A DNA stretch of 64,000 bases from Helicobacter rodentium ATCC 700285 (lineage in GTDB: Bacteria; Campylobacterota; Campylobacteria; Campylobacterales; Helicobacteraceae), in the NCBI RefSeq assembly GCF_000687535.1, contig NZ_JHWC01000002.1, forward strand, positions 62,001 to 126,000, in the 5' to 3' direction. Numbering within the stretch: position 1 is the stretch's first letter; each line of letters starts with the position of its first letter. The notes under the pieces were generated by a model that did no database searches, had not been told where the DNA came from, and was given only the letters and a program-made list of their open reading frames with translations. Positions 38,679 to 47,232 of the stretch are shown one piece after another. The position numbers were made by a program, and so were the translations under genes.

Positions 38679-38894
38679 ATGCAAGAAAATGAGATACAAA
38701 GTGAGCTTAAACGCAACCAAACTATTGCAAACAAAGCAGTGAAGATTTCTCTTATTGCTTGTGTGATTATGATTATTTTTGCATCGCTTAGTTTGTGGAT
38801 ATTATTGAATCAAATTACTGCAACTGCTAATTTAGTCAAAATGCAAAAAGAATATGAAATTCGTCTTGAAAGTTTAGAAAAAAGCCTTAAATAA
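38679..38894 (+). CDS. Small single-span membrane protein
   Basis: 71 residues: a polar N-tail (1-22), one membrane helix (about 23-48, ISLIACVIMIIFASLSLWIL), then a charged helical C-tail likely to form a coiled coil. It resembles small Helicobacter proteins annotated as DUF5408, from memory. It follows the metal permease by 9 bases and may be an accessory of that transporter; no function is known. Confidence 0.7.
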   Translation: MQENEIQSELKRNQTIANKAVKISLIACVIMIIFASLSLWILLNQITATANLVKMQKEYEIRLESLEKSLK

Positions 38895-38967
38895 ACATTC
38901 ATCAATTTTTCTTATTACCTTGTGATAAAATTTTTGCTAAGATTTTAAAAATTTTAAAAGAGTTGCA

Positions 38968-39879
38968 GTGAATAAGAATCTTTTATTTTATATTCTATTA
39001 GTTATAGCAATGATATTTTGGGGTGCATCTTGGTCTGCTAGCAAAGTAATGGTGAGTTATATTGGAGCAGATGTCATAACCTTTTGGCGTTTTTTCTTTG
39101 CATTTCTTGCTTCTGTTCCCCTTGTGATTTTACTAAAGATTCCATTGCGTATGGATACACATTCATTTAAACTCTTGATATTAGCCGCTTTATGTAACTG
39201 CTTATATTCTTTGATGTATTTTATTGGTTTAAATTATGGAAGTGCGGGTAAAGGAGGTGTGCTTGTAACAACATTGATTCCTATCTTTGCCTATCTTTTG
39301 AGTTTTATCGTTGCAAAATTGCAAAAAGATTCTAGTAAAATGATGAAGAATAATGAGATTTTGGGATTGTTTTTGGGTGTGATTGCTGGGACTTGTCTCT
39401 TGAATTTGGGAAGTTGGCAAGAGCTTTTTGGCAAATTTAATACTCTTTTTGTGTTTTGTGCTTTGGATTGGGCGGTTTTAACGCTTATTTGTCGTAATAT
39501 TGGAATCCACCCCGTGGCAATTAATCTTTATATTACCTTTTTTAGCTTATTGCTTTTTTCCCCCATTTTTATCTTTCAACCTGCAATGCTTGAAATATTT
39601 TCCTTTGATGCAAGATTCTGGTGGATGATGTTTATTGTTGCGGTATTATCTACAGCGGTTGGGACGAGTATTTATTATATGGGTGTTGCGCGTGTGGGCG
39701 CAGCACAGGCGAGTTCCTTCAATTTACTTATTCCTGTTACTGCTCTTTTGAGCAGTTTTGTAATTCTAGGGGAGATTCCAAGCGTTTTAACGCTAATTGG
39801 CGGGAGTATAGCAGTATTTGCTGCTTACTTAATCAATCTCTATCAGCCAAAACACTTTGGATTCAAATCCAAAAATTAA
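38968..39879 (+). CDS. EamA/DMT-family transporter
   Basis: 303-residue inner-membrane protein with ten predicted helices in two EamA repeats. It begins FYILLVIAMIFWGASWSASK, with the conserved FWGASW motif, and the second repeat ends AQASSFNLLIPVTALLSSFV. The substrate cannot be inferred. The start is GTG 38968. It converges with the PilJ-type sensor gene, with only 15 bases between stops. Confidence 0.9.
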   Translation: MNKNLLFYILLVIAMIFWGASWSASKVMVSYIGADVITFWRFFFAFLASVPLVILLKIPLRMDTHSFKLLILAALCNCLYSLMYFIGLNYGSAGKGGVLVTTLIPIFAYLLSFIVAKLQKDSSKMMKNNEILGLFLGVIAGTCLLNLGSWQELFGKFNTLFVFCALDWAVLTLICRNIGIHPVAINLYITFFSLLLFSPIFIFQPAMLEIFSFDARFWWMMFIVAVLSTAVGTSIYYMGVARVGAAQASSFNLLIPVTALLSSFVILGEIPSVLTLIGGSIAVFAAYLINLYQPKHFGFKSKN

Positions 39880-39894
39880 CCTATAAAATTCTCT

Positions 39895-41235
39895 TTACTT
39901 GCAACAATCCTCAATTTCTTTTAAAATCCTGTGGAGTTTATCTATCAACCTTGCAGCAATAATGAGTTGTTCGCTAGATTGGATTGCAATGTCTTCGCTT
40001 AAGTTAAGTGTATTTTCTATATTCTTGCGTCTTTCTTGGGCGATTTTTGCATAAACAAGTTTGTGCCGAATCTCCTCGCTAATATTTGTCATTTCTTCGT
40101 TGATAAGATCGCTCAAATGGATTGCTTGTTGAGAGGTTTCTTTGGTTGTTTCTATGCGTTGTAAAAAGCGGGAAAGATTTTGTGAAGCCTGTGAAAGCTC
40201 ACTTTCCCCCTCTAATTGGATTGCTTCTGCAAGATTATTGTCAAGTTTTCCACTTGCTAGAAGTCGTGTTTTATGCAAGAAGTGTGCTAAGTGTGCCTTG
40301 ATATTTAAAAGGTTATAAACAGAATAAAGTGCGAGCAATATCATAATAAAAGCCACAACATATTGGAATTTTTCTAAATAGGTGCGTAGTCGGATTGAAA
40401 TGTCAGAATAAAGACTCACCGTCCAATCAATTTCGTTTAAGATTGCGGTATTTTGTGAAGTAATTTGCTTCAAATCCTCTACTATACGCTCTTGTAGTTT
40501 GAGGACATTATCAATATGATTAGAATAAATTTGCCAAAATTCATAAGCTTCTTTTATGGAGTTTGCAAGTTTGGGAATGCGCTTATGGGTTGGGTTTTGA
40601 TAAAAGTCTGTGATAATGCTATCGTAAAGATAATAACTTTCTTTAAAAGCCTGATAGGATTCATCGTCCCAAATATGAAAATAGCGCATCATAAAATACG
40701 CTATCCGTTGCGTGAGCATTCTTTGTCGCCCAGAATCATCAATGAGTTTTGCAGACATTTTAGATTCCACCATTGACTTGACGATATTATCCGAGAGAAG
40801 TAGCATTTTTGTGTTATTTTCATCTAAAAATTTTCTATCTTTATGGAGGTGATTGGAAGTTCGCTTGAAATCTTCTACCAATGCCTTAAAGGTTACCCAT
40901 TGCGTATTGATTGCCTCTAGCTTTGAGGCAATAGTTGTGTTAGTGGGGGGATTAATGTTTTTTTGCTCATTCCCAAAACGCAATGTGTGCAGATTGGCTT
41001 CAAATTCCTCTAAGGCTGCATTTAATGCGGTATAATCTTGGTTATTTTGAGAATTGATAATAAAAATTTCTTTGGTAATTTTTTGTGTAAGCATTCGTTC
41101 TTTGCCGGCAATATTGATAATGTAGCCATCTTGGATTCCAAGTTGATTGATAAAAATCACAGATAGAATCATCGTAGAAATACAGAGTGTTGTGAGAATC
41201 CCAAGTATGATGAGACGTGTTACAATTTTTGTCAT
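39895..41235 (-). CDS. Double PilJ-domain membrane sensor without output domain
   Basis: 446 residues. N-terminal membrane helix (about 9-31), a periplasmic region with two PilJ/NarX-type modules (NIAGKERMLTQKITKEIF near 41 and DDSGRQRMLTQRIAYFMM near 166), a second helix (about 287-305), a HAMP-like segment and a C-terminal coiled coil (about 350-446) ending DCCK. PilJ modules occur in NarX-like nitrate/nitrite sensors and type IV pilus receptors. There is no histidine kinase, MCP or cyclase domain. It starts 3 bases after the Crp/Fnr-type gene, so the two probably form an operon. Confidence 0.85.
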   Translation of the reverse strand: MTKIVTRLIILGILTTLCISTMILSVIFINQLGIQDGYIINIAGKERMLTQKITKEIFIINSQNNQDYTALNAALEEFEANLHTLRFGNEQKNINPPTNTTIASKLEAINTQWVTFKALVEDFKRTSNHLHKDRKFLDENNTKMLLLSDNIVKSMVESKMSAKLIDDSGRQRMLTQRIAYFMMRYFHIWDDESYQAFKESYYLYDSIITDFYQNPTHKRIPKLANSIKEAYEFWQIYSNHIDNVLKLQERIVEDLKQITSQNTAILNEIDWTVSLYSDISIRLRTYLEKFQYVVAFIMILLALYSVYNLLNIKAHLAHFLHKTRLLASGKLDNNLAEAIQLEGESELSQASQNLSRFLQRIETTKETSQQAIHLSDLINEEMTNISEEIRHKLVYAKIAQERRKNIENTLNLSEDIAIQSSEQLIIAARLIDKLHRILKEIEDCCK

Positions 41236-41237
41236 TG

Positions 41238-41912
41238 TTAATCCTGTTTGAAGATATTGTAAAGTTTTTGCGGATTGATGATTTCAATTTTCCCTTGTTT
41301 GTTGGTAATTAAAATATTATCGCGATGAAGTTTTTTAAGGGTTCTGGAGAGTGTTTCGGGCTGAATATTCAAAAAGATGGCATTATCTTGTTTTTTGTGT
41401 GCATTGAATTTGTCTAAATCAAAATAAAGGGCATAAGCAATCTTTGCAGTGCTGTCAAAAATCAGATTTTTTTGGATTACTTCTTCAAAAAGTGCAATTT
41501 TCTTTTGGGCTTCTTTGAAGAATAAAGTTAAAAGACGTGGATTGGATTCTAGCAATTTAGTAAATTTCTCTCCATCAAAACAAGCAACAATGGAATCTTG
41601 CATACATTCAATATTAGCAAAAGAAATGAGTTTGCCCTCTAAATTAAAATCTAGTAATAATCCATTTTCTAAAAGTCCCAAGAAGACTTCATTTTCAAAA
41701 CGATTGACTTTGTAGAGTTTTAATAAGCCTTGACAGAGAAAATACAAACAATGCACTTCTGTTTGTTCATAAAGCAAAATCTCTTTGGGTGCAAAAGTTT
41801 TGAATGTTGTAATGCGGTTTAAATCCTCTAAATCTCCTTTGGAAAGTGTATTAAAGGGCGCAAAAGATTCTAAAGTTTCAAAGTTTCGCAAAGAGAACCC
41901 CATCAATTCCAT
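41238..41912 (-). CDS. Crp/Fnr-family transcription regulator
   Basis: 224 residues: an N-terminal cyclic-nucleotide-binding-like fold (about 15-130, FKTFAPKEILLYEQTEVHCLYF region) and a C-terminal winged helix (ending LNIQPETLSRTLKKLHRDNI, with an SRTLKKL recognition helix). No FNR-type N-terminal Cys cluster is present. ATG 41912 is chosen; ATG 41903 is also possible, and a longer frame would intrude further on the upstream gene. It overlaps the 3' end of the unknown gene by 35 bases and is immediately followed by the PilJ-type sensor. Target promoters unknown. Confidence 0.88.
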   Translation of the reverse strand: MELMGFSLRNFETLESFAPFNTLSKGDLEDLNRITTFKTFAPKEILLYEQTEVHCLYFLCQGLLKLYKVNRFENEVFLGLLENGLLLDFNLEGKLISFANIECMQDSIVACFDGEKFTKLLESNPRLLTLFFKEAQKKIALFEEVIQKNLIFDSTAKIAYALYFDLDKFNAHKKQDNAIFLNIQPETLSRTLKKLHRDNILITNKQGKIEIINPQKLYNIFKQD

Positions 41913-42261
41913 ATTTTGCGATTTTTTCAATTTCCTCTTCGTCTTGTATGCAAAATAAAATTTTTGCATCAAAGAGATAGGTTTCCGCGAGTTTTTGTAA
42001 AGATTGAGCAAGGTTTAGATTTGTGCAAAGTAGGAATCGCACATTTAAATTTACTAGCAGTAGAGATTCTTTAACGCTTGTAACGATTTTTGAGTAAGTT
42101 ATTGCATTATTACTGCAATAGTGTGCAAGAGTTAAGGTTTTCTCTAAAGAATCGCAAGTTAAAACCAAAAAATCTGTTGGCAATGTCTGGGCAATTTGGT
42201 TTTGAGAATGCACACAAACAATATTTAAGGATTCAATACAGGGGTGATTTAAAATAAGCAT
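41878..42261 (-). CDS. Unknown 127-residue protein
   Basis: I do not recognise this protein. It has an alternating alpha/beta pattern (LNIVCVHSQNQIAQ; DFLVLTCDSLEKTLTLAHYC; VRFLLCTNLNLAQSLQKLAE; DAKILFCIQDEEEIEKIAKYGIDG) suggesting a small Rossmann-like or TIM-fragment fold, with five cysteines but no CxxC. Its place between a PP0621-type gene and the Crp gene resembles an H. pylori unknown near HP1064/HP1065, from memory. Its final 35 bases overlap the Crp coding region. Confidence 0.65.
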   Translation of the reverse strand: MLILNHPCIESLNIVCVHSQNQIAQTLPTDFLVLTCDSLEKTLTLAHYCSNNAITYSKIVTSVKESLLLVNLNVRFLLCTNLNLAQSLQKLAETYLFDAKILFCIQDEEEIEKIAKYGIDGVLFAKL

Positions 42262-42270
42262 TCTTGTCCT

Positions 42271-42486
42271 TTACTTTAGTTTGGCGCATTCTTTGGAGCA
42301 ATAGTATTTTCCGTCTTTAACAATCACTTCCTCACTAGAGACATAAGTGCCACATTCTGCGCATTCAAACATAATGGAATCTTGTGTTGATTGGAAGTCA
42401 TTTTTTGTTGGTTTCTTGGGATTTTTACGAAAAAAAAGCAAATATATGCCAACCAAGAATAAAATCAATAAAAAAAACTTTAACAT
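42271..42486 (-). CDS. PP0621-type small membrane-anchored zinc-ribbon protein
   Basis: 71 residues: an N-terminal membrane helix (4-20), a short linker and a C-terminal ribbon with CAECGTYV and CSKEC, likely binding one zinc. This matches the PP0621 family, whose function is unknown. It overlaps the rsmG stop by 7 bases, as in the tat-queA-rsmG cluster of H. pylori. Confidence 0.85.
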   Translation of the reverse strand: MLKFFLLILFLVGIYLLFFRKNPKKPTKNDFQSTQDSIMFECAECGTYVSSEEVIVKDGKYYCSKECAKLK

Positions 42487-43067
42487 TTTAAATTCTCCCC
42501 TAAAATGACAAGATAATGCAATAAGCCCTTTTGAAAATGTGTATATTTTAAACCTTTTGGAATCTCATTTTCAAAGTTTGAACCTTTATAGAGTAAGATG
42601 GTTGTTTCTTGTGCAATGTGCTTACCGCACTTTTCTAAAAAAAATTTTATGTTAAAGGTTGCCCTTGAGGTAATCAGGTTTGGCTTGGTTTCTAACTCTA
42701 ACGATTCTATTTTTTTGCGCTGAATTGTAAAGTTTTTTAGGTTTAAATTTGCTTTAACATTTTGCAAAAAAGCTGCTTTTTTGGCATTAGGCTCACAGAG
42801 AATTGTAGGAATCCCAAGCACAATTCCAAGAGGCACACTTGGGAAGCCATTGCCACTCCCAACATCTAATAGGCTAGTTTTTGTGTGCAGATTCAACTCC
42901 TTTAAACTCAAAGGATAGAGGGAGTCTTGGATATTTTTTTGAATGCTTTGCGAATCTTTTGCTCCACTTAGGCTATGAATCGCATTCCAACGCAAGAGTA
43001 AGTTTGCATAGGATTCTAATTGTGCAATTTGAGAGGGTTGGAGGGTTTGTAAAATTTGCTTCATCAT
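42480..43067 (-). CDS. rsmG: 16S rRNA (guanine-N7) methyltransferase RsmG (GidB)
   Basis: Methylates the N7 of a guanine in the 530 loop of 16S rRNA. 195 residues; SAM-binding motif TSLLDVGSGNGFPSVPLGI, then LCEPNAKKAAFLQNV and ITSRATFNIKFFLEKC. Loss of this enzyme is known to give low-level streptomycin resistance in several bacteria. The start overlaps the queA stop (ATGATGA). Confidence 0.95.
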   Translation of the reverse strand: MMKQILQTLQPSQIAQLESYANLLLRWNAIHSLSGAKDSQSIQKNIQDSLYPLSLKELNLHTKTSLLDVGSGNGFPSVPLGIVLGIPTILCEPNAKKAAFLQNVKANLNLKNFTIQRKKIESLELETKPNLITSRATFNIKFFLEKCGKHIAQETTILLYKGSNFENEIPKGLKYTHFQKGLLHYLVILGENLKC

Positions 43068-44140
43068 AGAATCAACATTCCATCGCCATAAGAATAAAAG
43101 CGATAGTTTTTTGCGATTGCTTCTTGATAGAGTTGCTTTGTCTTGTCTAGCCCTATAAAGGAAGCCACAAGCATTAAAAGAGTAGTTTTTGGCAGATGAA
43201 AATTAGTTAAAAGTGCATTGGTTTTGAGAGGTTTGTTTTGGGGATGTAAAAACAAATCACATTCTCCACTTAGTTTCCCATTTCTAGCAAATTCTTCAAT
43301 CACGCGTGTAGCGGTTGTTCCAATGGCGGTAATATGGGAGGCAAGTTTAATTTTATCCGCAGAATCTTGCGAGATAAAAAAAAGTTCTTTGTGCATTTTG
43401 TGTTCTAAAATATTTTCTACGCTTACACCTATAAAAGTTCCAGCACCAATATGCAATGTTACCTCTGTGCTTTGAAAGTTTTGTTTTAGATTCTTGTAAG
43501 ATTCCTCGCTAAAGTGCAAGGAAGCAGTTGGTGCAGCAATCGCGCCTAAATGTTTTGCAAAAACGCTTTGATAGTCTTTTTTATCCTCTTGTGTTGCTAG
43601 TCTTTTCATATAAGGAGGCAAAGGAATATTTCCAAAATTTTCTAAAAATTCAAAAAATTCTTCACGATTCAAAGGGGATTCTAAAGCATTGTTTGAAATC
43701 CTAAAAAATTCTGCTTCTTTAAAGCCTACACCCAATGTATTTTCTTGAATCTCTTTTAGGATTCTAGCAAAAACTCCTCCTTCAAAGGCGATTAAATGTC
43801 CAATTTTTAAACGTCCCCTAAATTGCATTAGATAGACATTGGGTGCAATTTCTTTATGAAAAAGTGCTTCAATTTTTGCACCTTTTGTGTTAGGGTTTTT
43901 AGAATCTTGCACGGCTTTTGTGCCATAGAGTCTTGCGGGTAAAACTTTGGTATTATTAAAAACAAGCAAGGTTTCTCGTGGTAGAAAGTTTGCAAAATCT
44001 TTGAAAGTTGTATGCGTGATTTTATCGCTTCTGCGTTCATAAACTAGAAGTTTTGCCGCTTCTTTTGGGATAATAGGGCAGGTTGCAATGCGCTCTTTGG
44101 GTAAAGTGTAATCATAGCTTTCAAGTTGTAATTCACGCAT
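43064..44140 (-). CDS. queA: SAM:tRNA ribosyltransferase-isomerase QueA
   Basis: Transfers and isomerises the ribosyl part of SAM onto preQ1 in tRNA, making epoxyqueuosine. 358 residues; family blocks YDYTLPKERIATCPIIPKE, LLVFNNTKVLPARLYGTK, SLHFSEESYKNL and GIGTFIG-like GAGTFIGVSVENI, ending YSYGDGMLIL. It has a close functional partner in this window, queH at 46066, which does the next step. It lies 4 bases after tatC. Confidence 0.97.
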   Translation of the reverse strand: MRELQLESYDYTLPKERIATCPIIPKEAAKLLVYERRSDKITHTTFKDFANFLPRETLLVFNNTKVLPARLYGTKAVQDSKNPNTKGAKIEALFHKEIAPNVYLMQFRGRLKIGHLIAFEGGVFARILKEIQENTLGVGFKEAEFFRISNNALESPLNREEFFEFLENFGNIPLPPYMKRLATQEDKKDYQSVFAKHLGAIAAPTASLHFSEESYKNLKQNFQSTEVTLHIGAGTFIGVSVENILEHKMHKELFFISQDSADKIKLASHITAIGTTATRVIEEFARNGKLSGECDLFLHPQNKPLKTNALLTNFHLPKTTLLMLVASFIGLDKTKQLYQEAIAKNYRFYSYGDGMLIL

Positions 44141-44144
44141 TGGT

Positions 44145-44876
44145 TTATTCTATCTCTTCTTCAGGCTTGTAAGGATTGACAATTTTAGCAATAACAATGG
44201 ATAATCCATAAAGCAAAACAAGAGGAATCGCCATTAAAAATTGTGAAAGCACATCAGGTGGCGTGAGGATTGCCGCAAGAATAAAAATAAATACAATGGC
44301 GTATTTAAAGTATTCTTTCAAAGTTCTATCTGTAACCAATCCAATTTTTGCCAAGAAAAATGTAACTACAGGCAACTCAAAGGAGATTCCAAACCCTACC
44401 ATAAGCTTAGCAAAGAAACTCACATAATCTCCAATGCTCGGAAGTGCGGTGAAGAGTTGAGAACCAAAGTTAATAAGATAATCAAAACCGATAGGGAAAG
44501 CGATATAGTAGGCAAAAGCGCAACCGCATAAAAAGAAAAAAGTGCCAAAGATTACAAAAGGCAACACAAATTTTTTTTCATTATCATACAATCCCGGAGC
44601 GACAAAAATCCAAATTTGCCAAAAAATAATTGGCAAAGCAAAAATAAATCCACTAAAAAACGCTACTTTAATCGCAGTAAAAAAAGCCTCTCCTACTTGT
44701 GTGAAAATGACACTTTCGCGACCTTTAGGAAGTGCGTAGCTAAGAGGAGCAACCATCCAATCCAAAATAAGTTCCCAAAAATAAAAAGAAGCAATAAAAG
44801 TAACAAGGAGTGCAAGAGTAATCCGAATCAGGCATTTGCGCAAATCTTGAATATGAGGCTTTAAGTCTTCAAACAT
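44145..44876 (-). CDS. tatC: Twin-arginine translocase subunit TatC
   Basis: Six-span core receptor of the Tat system for folded proteins. 243 residues; starts MFEDLKPHIQDLRKCLI, with the conserved HIQDLRK, then FALPIIFWQIWIFVAPGLYDNEKK and FGISFELPVVTFFLAKIGL. ATG 44876 is preferred over 44882, because AAGGA lies 6 bases upstream of it and immediately against the other. It overlaps the tatB end by 8 bases. Confidence 0.97.
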   Translation of the reverse strand: MFEDLKPHIQDLRKCLIRITLALLVTFIASFYFWELILDWMVAPLSYALPKGRESVIFTQVGEAFFTAIKVAFFSGFIFALPIIFWQIWIFVAPGLYDNEKKFVLPFVIFGTFFFLCGCAFAYYIAFPIGFDYLINFGSQLFTALPSIGDYVSFFAKLMVGFGISFELPVVTFFLAKIGLVTDRTLKEYFKYAIVFIFILAAILTPPDVLSQFLMAIPLVLLYGLSIVIAKIVNPYKPEEEIE

Positions 44877-45378
44877 TTTCATTCCTTGTTGTTTGGGATT
44901 CTACATTTTCTCCCTTTGGTGTTTGAGTTAAGTTTGCTCCAAACTCCAAAGTTGTTTTATTAAGCTTATTGGGTATAACTTCTTTTGTCGGCAAGGAATC
45001 TAAATTTTGCAATGCAGAATCCTTAGGAATCTCTTGAGTATTTTTTGGGATTGAAGTTTTTGGATTGTCTTTATGGGTGGAATCTGTGGGGGATAAATCT
45101 TTTTCTTCCAAATCTAAATTAATATCTTTTAATTCCAAATCTTTGCTTAGTGTTTGAATATCTTGTGTGATGCTATTCTTATAAGCTAGAGCTTCTTCTT
45201 TTATTTTACTTATATTTACTTCGCGCTCAATACTATCTTTGGCTTCGTCCATTGTTTTTTTAACCGCTTTAAAGAATTTTGCTGCATCCACTAATGCCTT
45301 GGGCAGTTTTTCTGGTCCTAAAAAAATAATTGCAACCACAGCAACCATTAAAATTTCAAAAAATCCCATTCCAAACAT
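44869..45378 (-). CDS. tatB: Twin-arginine translocase subunit TatB
   Basis: Single-span Tat component of 169 residues: a short N-terminal helix (MVAVVAIIFLGPEKLPKAL, with the conserved GPEKLP hinge), an amphipathic helix (to about 60), then a long polar, Ser/Thr/Asn-rich tail typical of TatB. Upstream of tatC as in H. pylori. No tatA is adjacent, also as I recall in Helicobacter. Confidence 0.94.
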   Translation of the reverse strand: MFGMGFFEILMVAVVAIIFLGPEKLPKALVDAAKFFKAVKKTMDEAKDSIEREVNISKIKEEALAYKNSITQDIQTLSKDLELKDINLDLEEKDLSPTDSTHKDNPKTSIPKNTQEIPKDSALQNLDSLPTKEVIPNKLNKTTLEFGANLTQTPKGENVESQTTRNENV

Positions 45379-45489
45379 TGTTAAACCTTGTCTTTTTATT
45401 CGTTTTTGCTTGAAATTTGCGATTCTATCTAATTTTGGAATAAAGTGTGCTTAGAGAAAGTTAGATTCTATTTTAAGAAGAGGTAGACA

Positions 45490-45813
45490 ATGAAACAGAC
45501 GACATTTAAAAAAATGTTAATTTTTAGCTATTTTGCTTGTGTGGCGGTTTTCTTTAGCGGGTGTATTTCGCCAAAGACGGACGCATTCTTGCTGGGTGCT
45601 GGAATCGGAGCAGGAGTAACGGCGTATTTTATGAAGGGTGGTAGTATTGCAGGGTATAGCGCACGTTCTTTTCAAAATATGGGAGAAAATAGCAATTCGC
45701 AAACCTTGTCAGATTCCTCTATTCCGGCGGATTTAGAGTGGTATTATTTGGAACAAGAAATTTTTTCTGATATACAATTATCTAAACAAAATGAGAATGT
45801 TAGTTTGTTTTAA
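45490..45813 (+). CDS. Small lipoprotein with glycine-zipper segment
   Basis: 107 residues with a lipoprotein signal ending FFSGC (Cys about residue 25), followed by a short Gly-rich hydrophobic stretch (LLGAGIGAGVTAYFMKGGS) like glycine-zipper envelope proteins, and an acidic polar C-half. No family recognised. It lies alone between tatB (divergent) and tRNA-Glu, with AGAGGT upstream of its ATG. Confidence 0.72.
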   Translation: MKQTTFKKMLIFSYFACVAVFFSGCISPKTDAFLLGAGIGAGVTAYFMKGGSIAGYSARSFQNMGENSNSQTLSDSSIPADLEWYYLEQEIFSDIQLSKQNENVSLF

Positions 45814-45905
45814 TAAGAGTTGATAAAGTTAAAGAATTAAGTTGGGATTGACTTTTATTAAAAATATGGGCTTGGATTGGAAAGGGTTAATAGCACTTAT
45901 GAAGT

Positions 45906-45981
45906 TGGCGACCCTTGGAAGATTTGAACTTCCGTGTATGCCGTGAAAGGGCATTATCCTTGGCCACTAGATGAAAGGGTC
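45906..45981 (-). tRNA. tRNA-Glu (anticodon UUC)
   Basis: The minus strand folds as a 76-base tRNA. The acceptor GACCCTT pairs with AAGGGTC, then comes discriminator G and an encoded CCA. The anticodon loop CTTTCAC gives UUC, and the T arm contains GTTCAAATC. It closely resembles E. coli tRNA-Glu. Its wobble U is the kind of position modified by MnmH (mnmH is at 12253). Confidence 0.95.
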
Positions 45982-45990
45982 GCGGGAATT

Positions 45991-46018
45991 TTAGCATAAT
46001 TTCTTGAACTTATGCTAA
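45991..46018. promoter_or_regulatory. 9-bp inverted repeat between tRNA-Glu and queH
   Basis: TTAGCATAA (45991-45999) and TTATGCTAA (46010-46018) are perfectly complementary with a 10-base loop. The site lies about 10 bases upstream of the tRNA 5' end on the minus strand, overlapping its likely -10, and about 48 bases before queH. It might be an operator or structural DNA; no factor can be named. Confidence 0.4.
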
Positions 46019-46065
46019 GTTTATATTAAAATTCTGCATTCTAAAAAGAATCCAAAAGGCATAAA

Positions 46066-47178
46066 ATGTCATCTCTACCTTACAATTTCAGCCATCAAAA
46101 TACGACTTTGGTTCATATTTGTTGCAGTGTAGATAGCCATCATTTTTTAACGCAACTTAAGAAACTTTATCCTAACAAGTGTTTTTGTGGATATTTTTAT
46201 AATCCAAACATTCACCCTTATGAAGAATATGCTTTGCGTTTAAGTGATGTTCAACGCAGTTGTGATATTCTTGGGATTCCACTCATTGTTGGGGAATATG
46301 AGGATAAAAAATGGTTAGAAAATGCTAAGGGATTAGAAAAGGCTCCAGAAAAAGGTGAGCGGTGTAGTTTTTGTTTTGATTTTCGTTTAATCAAAACAGC
46401 AGAAATTGCCACAAAAACGCATTGTGTGGAATTTACAACTACCTTACTTGCAAGTCCAATGAAATCTCAACCCGAGCTTTTTGCACAAGGAGAAAGGATT
46501 GCTAGAGATTGGAATCTTGATTTTTTACCTCTTGATGTCCGAAGTAAGGGTGGCACACAAGCACAAAATGAGTTAGCAAAGAAAGCGAAACTTTATCGTC
46601 AAAATTATTGTGGTTGCCTTTTTGCGCTCAAAGATCAACGCAATAAATCCAATAAAAACCCCCTAGAGCTTATATCCTCTTTAAGTGCGCCAAGAGAAAC
46701 CAGAAATCTCCCTGCTTTGCGATTCCATAACTTTCAAACGCGTAAAAAACTAGAGGAATCCAATCAATCCTATCAAATCATTAAGCGCAAAGTCCTGCGC
46801 TATCAACTCACCAAAGGCTTACTGACAAATAACAATCAAGCCATTCCAAGTTTTATTTGCAGTTATTCTTTTCTCTCTAAGCCCACCAAAGCAAAGATAG
46901 AGTTTTGGCATAAAGGAATTGGATATGCAAATAAGGAGGGGATTTTGTTGCTTTTGTTTGAGGAATTTAAGGAATTTTTACAAGTTGCAGATTTTGATAC
47001 ACTCTTGCGTGTTGGAACAAGTGAAGAGGCACAACTTCTTTTGCGCCACAAACTCTATTCAAAAGGTTTTTCTACTTCTCCAATTCTTATTGTAGAAAAA
47101 CCTATTTTGCAGGATTTTATGCTTGATATTTCCTACATAACGCAAGAAGAAGTGTTGGAGGATTTTATTTCTTTGTAA
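46066..47178 (+). CDS. queH: Epoxyqueuosine reductase QueH with C-terminal extension
   Basis: Final enzyme of queuosine synthesis, reducing epoxyqueuosine in tRNA; an iron-sulfur protein of the DUF208 family unrelated to QueG. Conserved cysteines: VHICCSVD near residue 18, GERCSFCFDFRL near 105 and QNYCGCLFAL near 184. The family core is about 200 residues; here about 170 more (200-370) form an extension I do not recognise. queA lies 2 kb away on the other strand, so two consecutive steps of the pathway are close together. Confidence 0.93.
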   Translation: MSSLPYNFSHQNTTLVHICCSVDSHHFLTQLKKLYPNKCFCGYFYNPNIHPYEEYALRLSDVQRSCDILGIPLIVGEYEDKKWLENAKGLEKAPEKGERCSFCFDFRLIKTAEIATKTHCVEFTTTLLASPMKSQPELFAQGERIARDWNLDFLPLDVRSKGGTQAQNELAKKAKLYRQNYCGCLFALKDQRNKSNKNPLELISSLSAPRETRNLPALRFHNFQTRKKLEESNQSYQIIKRKVLRYQLTKGLLTNNNQAIPSFICSYSFLSKPTKAKIEFWHKGIGYANKEGILLLLFEEFKEFLQVADFDTLLRVGTSEEAQLLLRHKLYSKGFSTSPILIVEKPILQDFMLDISYITQEEVLEDFISL

Positions 47179-47232
47179 AAAATTATCAAAAATGCTAAAA
47201 TTTTGGCTTCAATTTGGCTAGAAAGGATTAAA

